A stretch of 64,000 nucleotides of DNA from an uncultured Mobilibacterium sp. (GTDB taxonomy: Bacteria > Bacillota > Clostridia > Peptostreptococcales > Anaerovoracaceae), in NCBI GenBank assembly GCA_947254375.1, contig CAMYCF010000001.1, positions 310,001 to 374,000 on the forward strand, in the 5' to 3' direction. Under the pieces are notes generated by a model that had not been told where the DNA came from, made no database searches, and saw only the letters and a list, made by a program, of their open reading frames with translations. A program made the translations under genes and the position numbers. Shown here piece after piece: positions 1 through 8,824 of this stretch (the stretch's first letter is position 1; each line of letters begins with the position of its first letter).

Positions 1-25
1 CGATCTTCTCCAACGTTATTTCCAT
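1..25 (-). CDS. Start of a truncated gene, possibly a DUF4342 protein
   Basis: A minus-strand ATG at 23-25 follows a GGGGAGG ribosome binding site with good spacing. Only eight codons (MEITLEKI) fall inside the window. This opening resembles DUF4342 (UBA-like) proteins, which often follow recO in Clostridia. The match rests on eight residues and gene position only. Confidence 0.4.
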
Positions 26-49
26 AAGTACCTCCCCGTAATTTCTCCG

Positions 50-838
50 CTAATCCAAACCCAATTTATCGTAGGACAATTCGATGCCCGGATAATACTG
101 AACATATTTTCTTAAAATTTCCCTAATTTCTTCCGAATATTTTTGTTTGAGCACAAGTTTTTCAAACACTTCGAAGGGTTGATCGAGGAAATATTTCAGC
201 ACGTCCACTATATCAAAATTCGGTGTAAAAATCAACTTTTCGCCGTTTTCTTTGTGCGCCGTTCCCGATTCGGTCGCGGTCATGCAGGAGTCGCATATTA
301 TGCCTCCGTCCCCGACGGAAAACGCCGGCGGATGACCGTCCTCCTTTCTCATGTCTACGCGGCTTTTACCGCAGTCGACGCAGACGGACAGTTCCGGCAT
401 GAATCCCATCATCCGCAAAGTTTTTACTATATACGCAAAAAACATCGATTCGAAACCGCTTTCCGCATGCGATATCGCCTCCAGAAAAGAGAGGGTCAGA
501 TCGAACAGCGCATGCTTCGGCTGTTCATCCTCGAGTATCCCGTTGAGGTACTCCATCATCTCCGATGCGAAAATGAACCGATCGATGTTTTCTCCTATCG
601 AATAATAACTGTTTTTCACCGTGGAGCCGTTTATGTTGTATGCCCCGCGCGAACTGAATAAATCGTACGAAGCGTAGGTGAACGGCCTTATCGAAAGGGC
701 GGACTTTCCCTTGCCCTTCTCGTTCATGCCCGTGCCGGCCGATATCCTCCCGATGTCCCTCGTGAAGATGACTATCATCCTGCGATTATTCAGTATCTTG
801 TGTTGTTTCAGAACTATACCGTCCGTCCTGGTCAGCAA
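50..838 (-). CDS. recO: DNA repair protein RecO
   Basis: RecO loads RecA onto SSB-coated single-stranded DNA together with RecR in the RecFOR recombination pathway. The 262-residue product has the usual length. It shows the N-terminal OB-fold opening (LTRTDGIVLK) and the zinc-binding cysteine pairs C153/C156 and C182/C185 seen in Gram-positive RecO. The start is a TTG at 836-838, six bases after GGAGG; no ATG nearby has a comparable site. It lies 41 bases downstream of era, the usual era-recO arrangement, and is probably the distal gene of the phoH-ybeY/cdd-era-recO unit. Confidence 0.95.
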   Translation of the reverse strand: MLTRTDGIVLKQHKILNNRRMIVIFTRDIGRISAGTGMNEKGKGKSALSIRPFTYASYDLFSSRGAYNINGSTVKNSYYSIGENIDRFIFASEMMEYLNGILEDEQPKHALFDLTLSFLEAISHAESGFESMFFAYIVKTLRMMGFMPELSVCVDCGKSRVDMRKEDGHPPAFSVGDGGIICDSCMTATESGTAHKENGEKLIFTPNFDIVDVLKYFLDQPFEVFEKLVLKQKYSEEIREILRKYVQYYPGIELSYDKLGLD

Positions 839-879
839 AGCAACCCTCCGCTCCTTTTATGCGAGCCGCACCTTACGCT

Positions 880-1782
880 TTATTTATCCGAGCCGTATCC
901 GAACCGCCTGATGTTGAGGTCGGAATCCCGCCAGTTTTCCTTGACTTTTACCCAAAGGGTGAGGTAGACGCGCGTGCCGAGGAGCTCCTCGATGTCTATT
1001 CTGGCGCTTTTACCGACGCCCTTCAGCTTGTGGCCGCCCTTGCCGATTATTATGCTTTTATGCGAACGCTTGTCGCAGTAAATGACGGCGCTTATGTCCG
1101 TGATTTTCTCTTTTTCCGCAAAAGACTCTATCTCGACGAACACGCCGTGCGGCACCTCTTGGTCAAGGTACTCTAAAAGTTTTTCGCGGATGATCTCGCT
1201 CACTATAAAACGCTCGGGCTCGTCGGTCACCATGTCTTCCGGGAAAAACATCGGTCCTTCCTCCATAAAAGTCGCCACGTACTTCAGGAGCTCGTCGACG
1301 TTGTTCCCCTCTTTTGCCGATATCCCGTATATGTCCCCGAAAACCCCGGTCGCCGAGTATTCCCTGTAAAGCTCCATGTAGTCGTCCGGGTGCATCTTGT
1401 CGATCTTGTTGATCGCGAGGACCTTCGGCTTATTGATGCCCGAGATCATGTCGAGCATGCGCTTGTCCCCTTCGCCCGAGTCGCGCGTTCCGTCTATCAG
1501 CAGAAGGATGACGTCGACGCTGCCGAACGTGTTTATCGCGGTCTCGTTGATCGCGCTGCCGAGCTTGTTCTTCGGCTTGTGTATCCCCGGCGTGTCCAGG
1601 AAAACGATCTGCAGACCTTCCCCGTCGTCAGCCGAAAGGTCCGTGTATATCCCGGTTATCCTGTTCCTCGTCGTCTGAGGTTTATTTGAAGTTATCGCTA
1701 TCTTCTCGCCCAAGATCCTGTTGAGCAATGTTGATTTCCCGGCATTCGTCCTCCCGACGATGCCCACAAAACCGGATCTCAT
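880..1782 (-). CDS. era: GTPase Era
   Basis: Era is an essential Ras-like GTPase that binds the 3' end of 16S rRNA and assists 30S subunit maturation. The 300-residue protein has G1 GRTNAGKST at about 10-18, G3 DTPG at 63-66, G4 NKID at 125-128, and a C-terminal KH domain with IIIGKGG. An AAAGGAG site precedes the ATG. It follows the ybeY-cdd fusion by 18 bases, so three ribosome and RNA-processing genes (phoH, ybeY, era) probably share one transcript. Confidence 0.98.
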   Translation of the reverse strand: MRSGFVGIVGRTNAGKSTLLNRILGEKIAITSNKPQTTRNRITGIYTDLSADDGEGLQIVFLDTPGIHKPKNKLGSAINETAINTFGSVDVILLLIDGTRDSGEGDKRMLDMISGINKPKVLAINKIDKMHPDDYMELYREYSATGVFGDIYGISAKEGNNVDELLKYVATFMEEGPMFFPEDMVTDEPERFIVSEIIREKLLEYLDQEVPHGVFVEIESFAEKEKITDISAVIYCDKRSHKSIIIGKGGHKLKGVGKSARIDIEELLGTRVYLTLWVKVKENWRDSDLNIRRFGYGSDK

Positions 1783-1800
1783 AGCTTTCTCCTTTCGCCT

Positions 1801-2757
1801 CTAAAGTCTGAACGTTCTCGGTAAAAGATCGGAGAGCTTCCTCTCTTCCAAATGATCTTCGTCGTCGCCCGTTATTATATCCATGTCCTTGCAGAATTCC
1901 GATAAAAACTGCCTGCATATTCCGCACGGGTTCACGGCTCCGTCGTCGGACACGATCGCTATCGCGGTAAAATCAGTGTATCCTGCCGCAACGGCTTTTA
2001 CCGCCGCCGACCTCTCCGCGCATATCGTCGCTCCGTACGAAGAGTTCTCGACATTCACTCCCGTGAACACCTGTCCTCCTTCGACGAGGAGCGCCGCGCC
2101 CACTCTGAATCCGGAATACGGTGCATAGGCCGCGTAAAGGACTTCCTTCGCCGCCCGATAGAGTTCCCTGTATTCCTTGTCCCGGCTCGTCCGCGGAAGT
2201 CCGATATCGTCCATGATCGCTTCCTCGTGCGCTCTCATTTCCTCCTCATCCCTCTCTTCCATGTGGTCGTACCCGAGAAGGTGGAGAAGGCTGTGGACGA
2301 AGAGGTATACGATCTCACGTTCCGGTGTCGTGCCGAACTCCTTCGACTGTTCCTTAGCCTTTTCGTAACAGATGACGACATCTCCGAGCGGTATGCGCCT
2401 TGCCTCGGCGTCTTCTTCGCCCGGCACATCGCCGCCGCCCGATGCCTCGTCATCGATCGCCTCATCATCATCTTCGAGCAGTTCTTCTATCGCCGCATAA
2501 ATGTCGTTCAGCCCTTCGTGCTGAGGGAAAGACAAAACGTCCGTCACCCTGTCGATGCCGCGGTAACGGGAATTGAGATCCTTTATCTCGTCCCTGCTCA
2601 CGACCGTGATGTCCGCCTCGAGCGGTAGCGCATCGGTGTCGTAGTGCTTAAGGACATCTTTGAACTCTTTTTTTATGAGCGCATCCGCCGCCATGTGCAT
2701 GTATTTGCTTATGTCCGGCGTGAGAAGGCGCTCTTCGTCGCTTATTTTAAGTATCAT
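1801..2757 (-). CDS. Fused endoribonuclease YbeY and cytidine deaminase
   Basis: One 318-residue frame holds two enzymes usually made from neighbouring genes. Residues 1-189 are YbeY, which matures 16S rRNA; its zinc motif is H155, H159 and H165 (HSLLHLLGYDH). Residues about 194-318 are a tetrameric-type cytidine deaminase of pyrimidine salvage, with C247-A-E249 and C278/C281 as zinc and catalytic residues. The joint is short (GLPRTSRDKEY), with no stop or restart. An acidic low-complexity insert (about 83-122, rich in Asp/Glu) splits YbeY between DVLSFP and LGDVVI. The frame is open to 2913, but ATG 2757 fits the YbeY N terminus and has an upstream AGGA. The usual order ybeY-dgkA-cdd-era suggests loss of dgkA followed by fusion. 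Confidence 0.93.
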   Translation of the reverse strand: MILKISDEERLLTPDISKYMHMAADALIKKEFKDVLKHYDTDALPLEADITVVSRDEIKDLNSRYRGIDRVTDVLSFPQHEGLNDIYAAIEELLEDDDEAIDDEASGGGDVPGEEDAEARRIPLGDVVICYEKAKEQSKEFGTTPEREIVYLFVHSLLHLLGYDHMEERDEEEMRAHEEAIMDDIGLPRTSRDKEYRELYRAAKEVLYAAYAPYSGFRVGAALLVEGGQVFTGVNVENSSYGATICAERSAAVKAVAAGYTDFTAIAIVSDDGAVNPCGICRQFLSEFCKDMDIITGDDEDHLEERKLSDLLPRTFRL

Positions 2758-2822
2758 ATCGGATCGATCCTCGGTCGCTTTCTGTATATCTGTATTTCTG
2801 TGTTTCTGAAATATCTGTGCTT

Positions 2823-3791
2823 CTAAACGTTCTTCCTGTCGTAATCGCTGTAGGCTTTTATTATCCTTTTTACCAACTCGTGCCTCACTACATCGAGCGC
2901 CGTGAGCGTGCAAAATTCGACACCTTCGACATCTTTAAGCACGCGCCTCGCCTCTACGAGCCCCGACATCACGCCCCTCGGAAGGTCTATCTGCGTGACA
3001 TCGCCCGTGACGACGACCTTCGAGTCGAAGCCCATGCGCGTCAGGAACATCTTCATCTGTTCCCTCGTCGTGTTCTGCGCTTCATCGAGGATTATGAACG
3101 CGTTGTCGAGCGTGCGTCCCCTCATGTATGCGAGCGGCACGATCTCGATCACGCCCTTTTCGCGAAGCTTCGTCGCCGTCTCCTGACCCATTATCTCGAA
3201 AAGCACATCGTATATCGGCCTGAGGTAAGGATCGACCTTTTCCTGCAGATCGCCCGGCAAAAATCCGAGCCTCTCCCCCGCTTCGACCGCCGGCCTCGCC
3301 AGGATTATCTTGTCGACCTGCTTGTTTTTGAGAGCACTCACCGCCATGGCACACGCCAGATACGTCTTTCCCGTTCCCGCGGGTCCGATCCCGAAAACCA
3401 TGTCGGAATTTTTTATCATATCGACATACACCCGCTGTCCCTTCGTCTTCGGGATCAGCGGCTTTCCCCTGTGCGTGTAACAAATGATATCCTTCGAACC
3501 TGATCCGCCTTCGATATCCTGGCCCGACTCCGCCATATCGATGATATAGCTGACCTTCTGTTTGTCGAGTTTGATACCGTAGTTCACGGCCTCGTTCAGC
3601 TGCCTGATCATCCTAAGTGCCCTTTCGGCCCCTTCGCCTGACACGAGAAGGTCGCCGTCCCTGTACATTATCGAAGTTCCGGTCCTCTTCTCGATCTCCT
3701 TGATGTTGGCATCCATGACACCGAAGAGCTCGCTCCTGTCGACGTCATCTCCCATCGGTATCCTCAGGATATTTTCTTTGTTTTCGTACAT
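2823..3791 (-). CDS. phoH: PhoH family ATPase
   Basis: PhoH/YbeZ proteins are P-loop ATPases linked to RNA metabolism and are commonly encoded beside ybeY. This 322-residue protein has an N-terminal KH-like region and Walker A GPAGTGKT at 136-143. It also has the conserved AYMRGRT and DEAQNTT segments and a later TGD motif. It is the first gene after the promoter at 3853-3881. The ATG lies 14 bases after AAGGAG, slightly long spacing. Its exact substrate is not established for the family. Confidence 0.93.
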   Translation of the reverse strand: MYENKENILRIPMGDDVDRSELFGVMDANIKEIEKRTGTSIMYRDGDLLVSGEGAERALRMIRQLNEAVNYGIKLDKQKVSYIIDMAESGQDIEGGSGSKDIICYTHRGKPLIPKTKGQRVYVDMIKNSDMVFGIGPAGTGKTYLACAMAVSALKNKQVDKIILARPAVEAGERLGFLPGDLQEKVDPYLRPIYDVLFEIMGQETATKLREKGVIEIVPLAYMRGRTLDNAFIILDEAQNTTREQMKMFLTRMGFDSKVVVTGDVTQIDLPRGVMSGLVEARRVLKDVEGVEFCTLTALDVVRHELVKRIIKAYSDYDRKNV

Positions 3792-3852
3792 AGATCGGTT
3801 CTGTTCTCCTTATGTCCTCTCGCGTTCGGGTAAAACATCGTGCTTGTCATTG

Positions 3853-3881
3853 ATTATATCGCTTTTGGTAAAAGTTGACAA
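3853..3881 (-). promoter_or_regulatory. Sigma-A-type promoter of phoH-ybeY/cdd-era-recO
   Basis: On the minus strand, TTGTCA (3876-3881) is followed after exactly 17 bases by a perfect TATAAT (3853-3858). The element sits about 60 bases upstream of the phoH ATG. Confidence 0.75.
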
Positions 3882-3956
3882 TAATGATAAACGCCGGTAA
3901 AAGGTCCGTCCGCCGTTATAAAGATCTGCCGCCGCGTCGTCCCGTCCGCCGTTATA

Positions 3957-3985
3957 AAAAAGAGACGCCACTTTCGTGTCGTCTC
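3957..3985 (-). terminator. Rho-independent terminator of rpsU
   Basis: Minus strand: GAGACG (3980-3985) pairs with CGTCTC (3962-3967) around a CAC-GAAA-GTG inner hairpin, followed by a run of T. It lies 32 bases past the rpsU stop. Confidence 0.85.
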
Positions 3986-4016
3986 CGTTTGATCAATATA
4001 TAATCGATCGGCAAAA

Positions 4017-4196
4017 TCAGAATTTTCTTGCCTTCTTTCTGGCCGCTTCGGATTTCTTCTTGCGCTTTACGCTCGGCTTCTCGTAATGTTCACGCTTTCT
4101 GAGCTCCGACATTACTCCGTCGCGCGCGCAGGACCTCTTGAATCTCTTAAGTGCGCTTTCCAGACTTTCGTTCTCTTTAACGAATACCTGTGCCAT
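4017..4196 (-). CDS. rpsU: 30S ribosomal protein S21
   Basis: A 59-residue frame with the typical S21 sequence: MAQVFVKENES at the start, the central RFKRSCARDG segment, and a lysine/arginine-rich tail ending KKARKF. S21 is a small 30S protein involved in initiation. The ATG at 4194-4196 follows a near-perfect AGGAGGTGA. It is a single-gene transcript, with its own promoter at 4258-4286 and terminator at 3957-3985. Confidence 0.97.
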   Translation of the reverse strand: MAQVFVKENESLESALKRFKRSCARDGVMSELRKREHYEKPSVKRKKKSEAARKKARKF

Positions 4197-4257
4197 ATTC
4201 CAATTTCACCTCCTGCCATTCGTAAATGCTATTGGAACTGACGCCAATACAAAGGTG

Positions 4258-4286
4258 ATTATAGCATCACCGACCGGCATATTCAA
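4258..4286 (-). promoter_or_regulatory. Promoter of rpsU
   Basis: Minus strand TTGAAT (4281-4286), 17-base spacer, TATAAT (4258-4263). It begins about ten bases after the stop of the NAD(P)HX repair gene, so rpsU can be transcribed independently. Confidence 0.75.
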
Positions 4287-4296
4287 GAATTATTTG

Positions 4297-5817
4297 TTAA
4301 AAAAGGTTTTCGACGATGTCTCCCGCCATCATCTTCCTCTTCGCGTCGTCGTCTTTGGCGAATTTTTCCGCCGCCCTTCCGTGTATCATGACGCCGTAAA
4401 GAAGGCTGTTGTTGAGAGAATTCCCCTGCGCTATAAGCGACGCTATGAGGCCCGCGAGCACGTCGCCCGATCCTGCAGTCGCAAGTCCCGAATTCCCCAC
4501 GGTGTTGATGAAGAGCTTTTGCTCTTTCTCTCCCAGAAGGGATACGAGCGAAGCATCCGTTTTTACGACCATGCTGACCCTGAACTTCTCAGAGAATTTC
4601 CTTAGGAAGGCTATTTTATTTCTGTCCACGACCTTTATATCCTCGCGGCAGAGACGCGCAAATTCGCCGAGATGCGGCGTAAGGACGCACCTGCACCTTC
4701 TCTTTCTGAACGATTTGAGGTTCTTCGATATCAGATTTACGGCGCCCGCATCGAATACGGCCGTCACATTCTGCCCCAGTATGTGTTTTACGAGGAGCCT
4801 GCCCGTGTCGTCTTCGTTCAGTCCCGGTCCCACGAGAGCTACATCTATATCTTTTAGGAACTCTTCCAGGCTGCCGATGACATCGTCCGTCTTGTACGGA
4901 ACGACCACGGCTTCAGGAATGGAAACGTTGAAGAATCCTATGTATTTCCTCGGGCAGAAAATTTTTACAAGACCGCAGCCTCCGCGGTAAGCCGCCTTCG
5001 TCGCGAGCATGCTCGCACCCATCATGCTTCCCGGTCCGACTACGATGCCGACCGTTCCGAAAGTGCCTTTGTGGGATTTCTCCGGCCTCGGTGCCATGAC
5101 GAGGTTGTATGTGTCGTCGAGAAAAGCGTTGTCGCACACCGTGAATTTATCGTACACATGGGCGTATGCGCTCTCGGCGAGGCCGATATCAGCCACTTTT
5201 ATTTCGCCGCAGTGCGCCCTTCCTTCCGCTAAAAACATCCCGATCTTGTAGCTTCCGAAGGTCACGGTCATGTCCGCGATAAAAGCGCCGTCCATCTTTT
5301 CACCCGTCGCGGAGTGTATCCCTGACGGTATGTCGACGGCTATTTTGTATGCGTCCTTCGAGTTGAGATAATCGAGGAACTTGACGTAATTCTGTCCCAG
5401 CCTTCTGTTGAGGCCGGTCCCGAACATAGCATCTACGATGACGTCGTACTCCTCGCGCAGCATCGCAACGTCGCTTTCCGTGTCGCAGATACCGCCGAAT
5501 TGGAATTTCGGATACATCTTCCTGAAGATCCTGAACTGCTGAATGAAGTCCGGCGAGAGCCTATCCGGCTCACCGAGAAGATACACCGAGATCTCGTATC
5601 CGAGGTGGAGCAGCCATCTTGCGATCGCAAGACCGTCGCCACCGTTATTGCCGCCTCCGCAAACTATAAGTATCCCGGCATCGCGCTCCGGATACATCTT
5701 TTCTATCTCATTTACCACGCCTCTCGCGGCATTTTCCATGAGAACGCAGCTCGGTACACCGGTCTTTATCGTGTACTCGTCGACATATCGCATGCCTTTC
5801 CCGGTCAATGCATACAT
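4297..5817 (-). CDS. nnr: Bifunctional NAD(P)H-hydrate epimerase / ADP-dependent dehydratase
   Basis: This enzyme repairs hydrated NADH and NADPH. The N-terminal YjeF domain (about 1-215) epimerises NAD(P)HX, and the C-terminal ribokinase-like domain dehydrates the S form using ADP. The N-terminal domain shows the VCGGGNNGGDG nucleotide loop, and the C-terminal domain the GSGDVLAG signature. An upstream in-frame GTG (5823) also opens the frame. ATG 5817 is preferred because AAGAGG lies seven bases before it and only one base before the GTG. Length is about 506 residues, normal for the fused form. It has its own promoter at 5848-5876. Confidence 0.95.
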   Translation of the reverse strand: MYALTGKGMRYVDEYTIKTGVPSCVLMENAARGVVNEIEKMYPERDAGILIVCGGGNNGGDGLAIARWLLHLGYEISVYLLGEPDRLSPDFIQQFRIFRKMYPKFQFGGICDTESDVAMLREEYDVIVDAMFGTGLNRRLGQNYVKFLDYLNSKDAYKIAVDIPSGIHSATGEKMDGAFIADMTVTFGSYKIGMFLAEGRAHCGEIKVADIGLAESAYAHVYDKFTVCDNAFLDDTYNLVMAPRPEKSHKGTFGTVGIVVGPGSMMGASMLATKAAYRGGCGLVKIFCPRKYIGFFNVSIPEAVVVPYKTDDVIGSLEEFLKDIDVALVGPGLNEDDTGRLLVKHILGQNVTAVFDAGAVNLISKNLKSFRKRRCRCVLTPHLGEFARLCREDIKVVDRNKIAFLRKFSEKFRVSMVVKTDASLVSLLGEKEQKLFINTVGNSGLATAGSGDVLAGLIASLIAQGNSLNNSLLYGVMIHGRAAEKFAKDDDAKRKMMAGDIVENLF

Positions 5818-5847
5818 GGTCACACCTCTTTTCGCATAGTTCTGTTA

Positions 5848-5876
5848 ATTATACCATTTTGCAATATCCCGTTCAA
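5848..5876 (-). promoter_or_regulatory. Promoter of the NAD(P)HX repair gene
   Basis: Minus strand TTGAAC (5871-5876), 17-base spacer, TATAAT (5848-5853) preceded by TGG, which makes an extended -10 element. It is about 30 bases upstream of the ATG. Confidence 0.7.
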
Positions 5877-6004
5877 ATGATTTTACCCGCGTTATGCCGA
5901 GTTTGAGTATATTTACCCTTTACAAAAAGCCGCCTTCAGTGTAGGATTCTTTGGAAGGCTTTTATCATTTTTTATTGTATATATTTCACTTTTCGGAGAT
6001 AAAA

Positions 6005-6769
6005 TTGCATCTGACTGACGAAGAGATAAGGCAGATACTGCTCAAAGAGAAACGAAAAAAACGGCGCAAGAAGAAGCTGATACGAAGAGCGATCGCTCTT
6101 CTCGTGCTCATTCTTATCGTGGCGCTCGGGATCGGGCTTTTTGCAAACAGGCACCTTCGTAAACGCAGGGAGTGGACGAAACCGGGGCTTGAGCGCGGGA
6201 TAATATTCCTCGACCCGGGTCACGGCGGTGGGGATCCAGGCGCGGAGTTCGGTAAGCGCAAGGAGAAGGACGACACCCTGCGCATCGCGAAGCTGGTCAA
6301 GAACCACCTCGAGGAAAAGGGCTTCACCGTCTATCTTTCAAGGGATAAAGACGTTTGGGTCGAGCGCGATGAGCGCAGTAAAATGGCGAACAAATACACT
6401 GCGGATCTGATGCTTTCGATACACAGGAACAGGGCGGTCGAAGGACGCGGCGTCGAGACGTGGATACAGTCGACGGATCCTGCGGACTCGAGGCTGCTTG
6501 CGGAGAACCTGCTCAAATATGTCAGCAAGGTCCACGATATGCCGGCAAGGAAGGTAGGCGTCGGCACCGTTGCCGATCCTACGGACGACTACGTTGAAAA
6601 CAGCCTCTCAAAAATGCCTTCGTGCATCATAGAGCTCGGCTTCGTCACCGACAAGACCGACAACGCGCTCTTCGATAAATACCTCGACGAATATGCGAAG
6701 GCCGTCGCCGATGCGATCGAAGTGACTTACAAAGAACTGTACGAAAAGGACAAGGATAAAAAGAAATAG
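6005..6769 (+). CDS. N-acetylmuramoyl-L-alanine amidase (Amidase_3), membrane-anchored
   Basis: A zinc amidase that cuts the bond between MurNAc and the stem peptide in peptidoglycan. A very basic stretch (about 14-28, KEKRKKRRKKK) precedes one membrane segment at about 30-47, so the catalytic domain should face the wall. Zinc and catalytic residues are visible: H73 in DPGHGG, E87, H140 in SIHRN, and the glutamate of IELGF. The frame can open at TTG 5951, but TTG 6005 sits five bases after GGAGA and is the better start, giving 254 residues. It is one of few plus-strand genes here and stands alone. Confidence 0.9.
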   Translation: MHLTDEEIRQILLKEKRKKRRKKKLIRRAIALLVLILIVALGIGLFANRHLRKRREWTKPGLERGIIFLDPGHGGGDPGAEFGKRKEKDDTLRIAKLVKNHLEEKGFTVYLSRDKDVWVERDERSKMANKYTADLMLSIHRNRAVEGRGVETWIQSTDPADSRLLAENLLKYVSKVHDMPARKVGVGTVADPTDDYVENSLSKMPSCIIELGFVTDKTDNALFDKYLDEYAKAVADAIEVTYKELYEKDKDKKK

Positions 6770-6811
6770 ATCCCGGCAACAATAGGTCCGGACACAATAG
6801 AGCATTACAAC

Positions 6812-6846
6812 AAAAAAACGCTGCGACTTAAGTGCAGCGTTTTTTT
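6812..6846. terminator. Bidirectional terminator between amidase and lipoprotein genes
   Basis: CGCTGC (6819-6824) pairs with GCAGCG (6834-6839), flanked by A and T runs on either side, so it works on both strands. It lies between the convergent genes ending at 6769 and 6872. Confidence 0.9.
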
Positions 6847-6871
6847 CGTGTCTTTTGCTTGTTCGGCTCTT

Positions 6872-7339
6872 TTACTTATCGAGCGTTATGTTCATGCGGC
6901 CGAAGCAGTCCTTCGCCGAATCTTCCGATACCAGATTTCCCAAAAGGAGTCCGGTCTTGGAATCTTTTATCAGGACCGCGTAGTCGTACTCGGTACCGGC
7001 CTCTCCGTCATATGACCAAAATACATATTTTACGGAATCGCGGGCGCCCTCTTTGATGACCGTAGCTTTCGGATCGCTTTTAGCCGCTCCTACATAGCTC
7101 TCATATTGATCGGCGCTGATAAAAGTCCCCTGCGTGAGGTCCTTGTCGTCCTTCGAGATCGTGAACGGCGCCTTGGATGAGAGATCGTATCCGTCCGAAG
7201 TGTCGAACTCGATTTTCACCTTATCTCCCGTATCTACGTCGTAAGTATTGGTCTTGGTGGTTTTCGCTTTTCCGCCGCATCCGGCAAAAAGAAGCGGCAG
7301 GCAGAGTGCCAGCAGTAAAATGATCGTCTTCTTTCTCAT
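6872..7339 (-). CDS. Small lipoprotein of unknown function
   Basis: A 155-residue protein with a clear lipoprotein signal: basic start (MRKK), hydrophobic core, and lipobox LFAG-C with C21 as the lipid-modified residue. The mature part is polar with several Asp/Lys-rich turns and no motif that I recognise. It has its own GGGGAGA site. It stands alone between convergent amidase and pyrI genes and should be surface-anchored. No function is proposed. Confidence 0.8.
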   Translation of the reverse strand: MRKKTIILLLALCLPLLFAGCGGKAKTTKTNTYDVDTGDKVKIEFDTSDGYDLSSKAPFTISKDDKDLTQGTFISADQYESYVGAAKSDPKATVIKEGARDSVKYVFWSYDGEAGTEYDYAVLIKDSKTGLLLGNLVSEDSAKDCFGRMNITLDK

Positions 7340-7466
7340 TTCGTTTCTCCCCGTTCGTCATTTAATGATTAGAACTTACGACACCATGTTATATTAATTT
7401 AACTCATTTCGCAAGATTTAATATTTAATGTCTCAAACCGCAGGGCCGAAAAAATACACGCTCCGT

Positions 7467-7889
7467 TTATTTCTCTTTGTGGTCTATATCGCAGTACTTA
7501 CAGCGGTATATCCTTTTATCGGGATCCGACAGGACGAACCTGTGCTCCACCCCGTGTTCCGTCGACGTGATGCAGCGCGGGTTGTTGCATTTTATGACGT
7601 TCACGAGCTCCTTCGGAAGCTCCATGTGCGCCTTTTTTACGAGCTTTTTATCGCGGATGATGTTCACCGTGATGTTCGGGTCTACGTAGCCGAGCAGGTC
7701 GAAGTCTAGATCTATGATGCTGTCGATCTTTATAATGTCCTTTTTACCGTACTTCTTGCTGTCGGCGTTCTGAATGACCGCAACGGGGCAATCCAGCTTA
7801 TCGAGGCCGAGGAGCTCGTATATCTTCATCGATTTTCCGGCATGTATGTGGTCGAGAACTATACCCGTGTTTACGCCGTCTATGTTCAT
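7467..7889 (-). CDS. pyrI: Aspartate carbamoyltransferase regulatory chain
   Basis: PyrI binds ATP and CTP and gives allosteric control to aspartate carbamoyltransferase by holding catalytic trimers together. The 140 residues include the N-terminal allosteric domain and the C-terminal zinc domain with C101, C106, C130 and C133. The ATG overlaps the pyrB stop (ATGA), so the two are translationally coupled. It is the last gene of the pyr operon. Presence of PyrI predicts a nucleotide-regulated enzyme, unlike the PyrI-less Bacillus enzyme. Confidence 0.97.
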   Translation of the reverse strand: MNIDGVNTGIVLDHIHAGKSMKIYELLGLDKLDCPVAVIQNADSKKYGKKDIIKIDSIIDLDFDLLGYVDPNITVNIIRDKKLVKKAHMELPKELVNVIKCNNPRCITSTEHGVEHRFVLSDPDKRIYRCKYCDIDHKEK

Positions 7890-8824
7890 CGTCTGCCTTC
7901 CTTTCTCCCGTCAAGGCCGAGTGATTTCAGTATGAGGGCTTTTCTCACGTACTTACCGTTAAGCACCTGCTCAAAATATTTGGCCCTCGGGTCGTCGTCC
8001 ACCTCTATCGCGATCTCGTTCACGCGCGGCAGCGGATGCATGACGATCATGTCTTTCTTCGCCTTCGCGAGCTTCGCTTCGTCCAGGATGTACGTATCTC
8101 TCAGCCTGATGTAATCTTCTTCGTTGAAAAAGCGCTCCTTCTGCACCCTCGTCATATAGAGTATGTCGAGCTCGGATATCACTTCTTCGAGACTCCTCGT
8201 CTCCGTCACCTTCGCACCGCAGGCCGTCATCTCATCGCGAATGTATCCCGAGAGAACGAGCTCTTCCGGTGAAATGAGGTAAAATTCGACATCATCGTAC
8301 CGTAAAAGCGCCGATATCAGCGAGTGGACGGTCCTGCCGAATTTAAGGTCGCCGCAGAATCCGATCTTAAGACCGCTGAATCCGCCCTTCGAGCGCCTTA
8401 TCGTCATCAGGTCCGCGAGCGTCTGCGTCGGGTGGAAGTGTCCGCCGTCTCCCGCGTTTATAACGGGTATACGGCAGCTTTCTCCGGCGACGAGCGCCGC
8501 TCCCTCCTTCGGGTGGCGCACCGCTGCTATGTCGGCAAAACATTCGACGACTTTCATCGTGTCGGACAGGCTCTCGCCCTTGACCGTCGAGCTCGACTGC
8601 GCGTCGGAAAATCCGAGGACGCTGCCTCCGAGTTCCAGCATCGCAGCTTCGAAGCTCAGCCTCGTCCTCGTGCTCGGCTCGTAAAAGAGCGTCGCGATCT
8701 TCTTACCTTTGCAGCTCTCGGCGAATCTCTCCGGATGATCGGCGACTTCGTCCGCCAGGTCGAGGAGGCCTTTTATCTCCTCATCCGTAAGGTCCGTGAT
8801 GTTTATCAGATCCCTTTTATCCAT
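7886..8824 (-). CDS. pyrB: Aspartate carbamoyltransferase catalytic chain
   Basis: Joins carbamoyl phosphate and aspartate, the committed step of pyrimidine synthesis. The 312-residue protein carries the carbamoyl-phosphate site STRTR at 51-55, HPTQ around 131, and the C-terminal MHPLPR loop. It overlaps pyrE upstream by 19 bases and pyrI downstream by an ATGA junction. Confidence 0.98.
   Translation of the reverse strand: MDKRDLINITDLTDEEIKGLLDLADEVADHPERFAESCKGKKIATLFYEPSTRTRLSFEAAMLELGGSVLGFSDAQSSSTVKGESLSDTMKVVECFADIAAVRHPKEGAALVAGESCRIPVINAGDGGHFHPTQTLADLMTIRRSKGGFSGLKIGFCGDLKFGRTVHSLISALLRYDDVEFYLISPEELVLSGYIRDEMTACGAKVTETRSLEEVISELDILYMTRVQKERFFNEEDYIRLRDTYILDEAKLAKAKKDMIVMHPLPRVNEIAIEVDDDPRAKYFEQVLNGKYVRKALILKSLGLDGRKEGRR

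Noticed and set aside
5951..6004. Upstream TTG start for the wall amidase
   Set aside because: The TTG at 6005 has GGAGA at five bases, and the basic membrane anchor then begins in the usual way.
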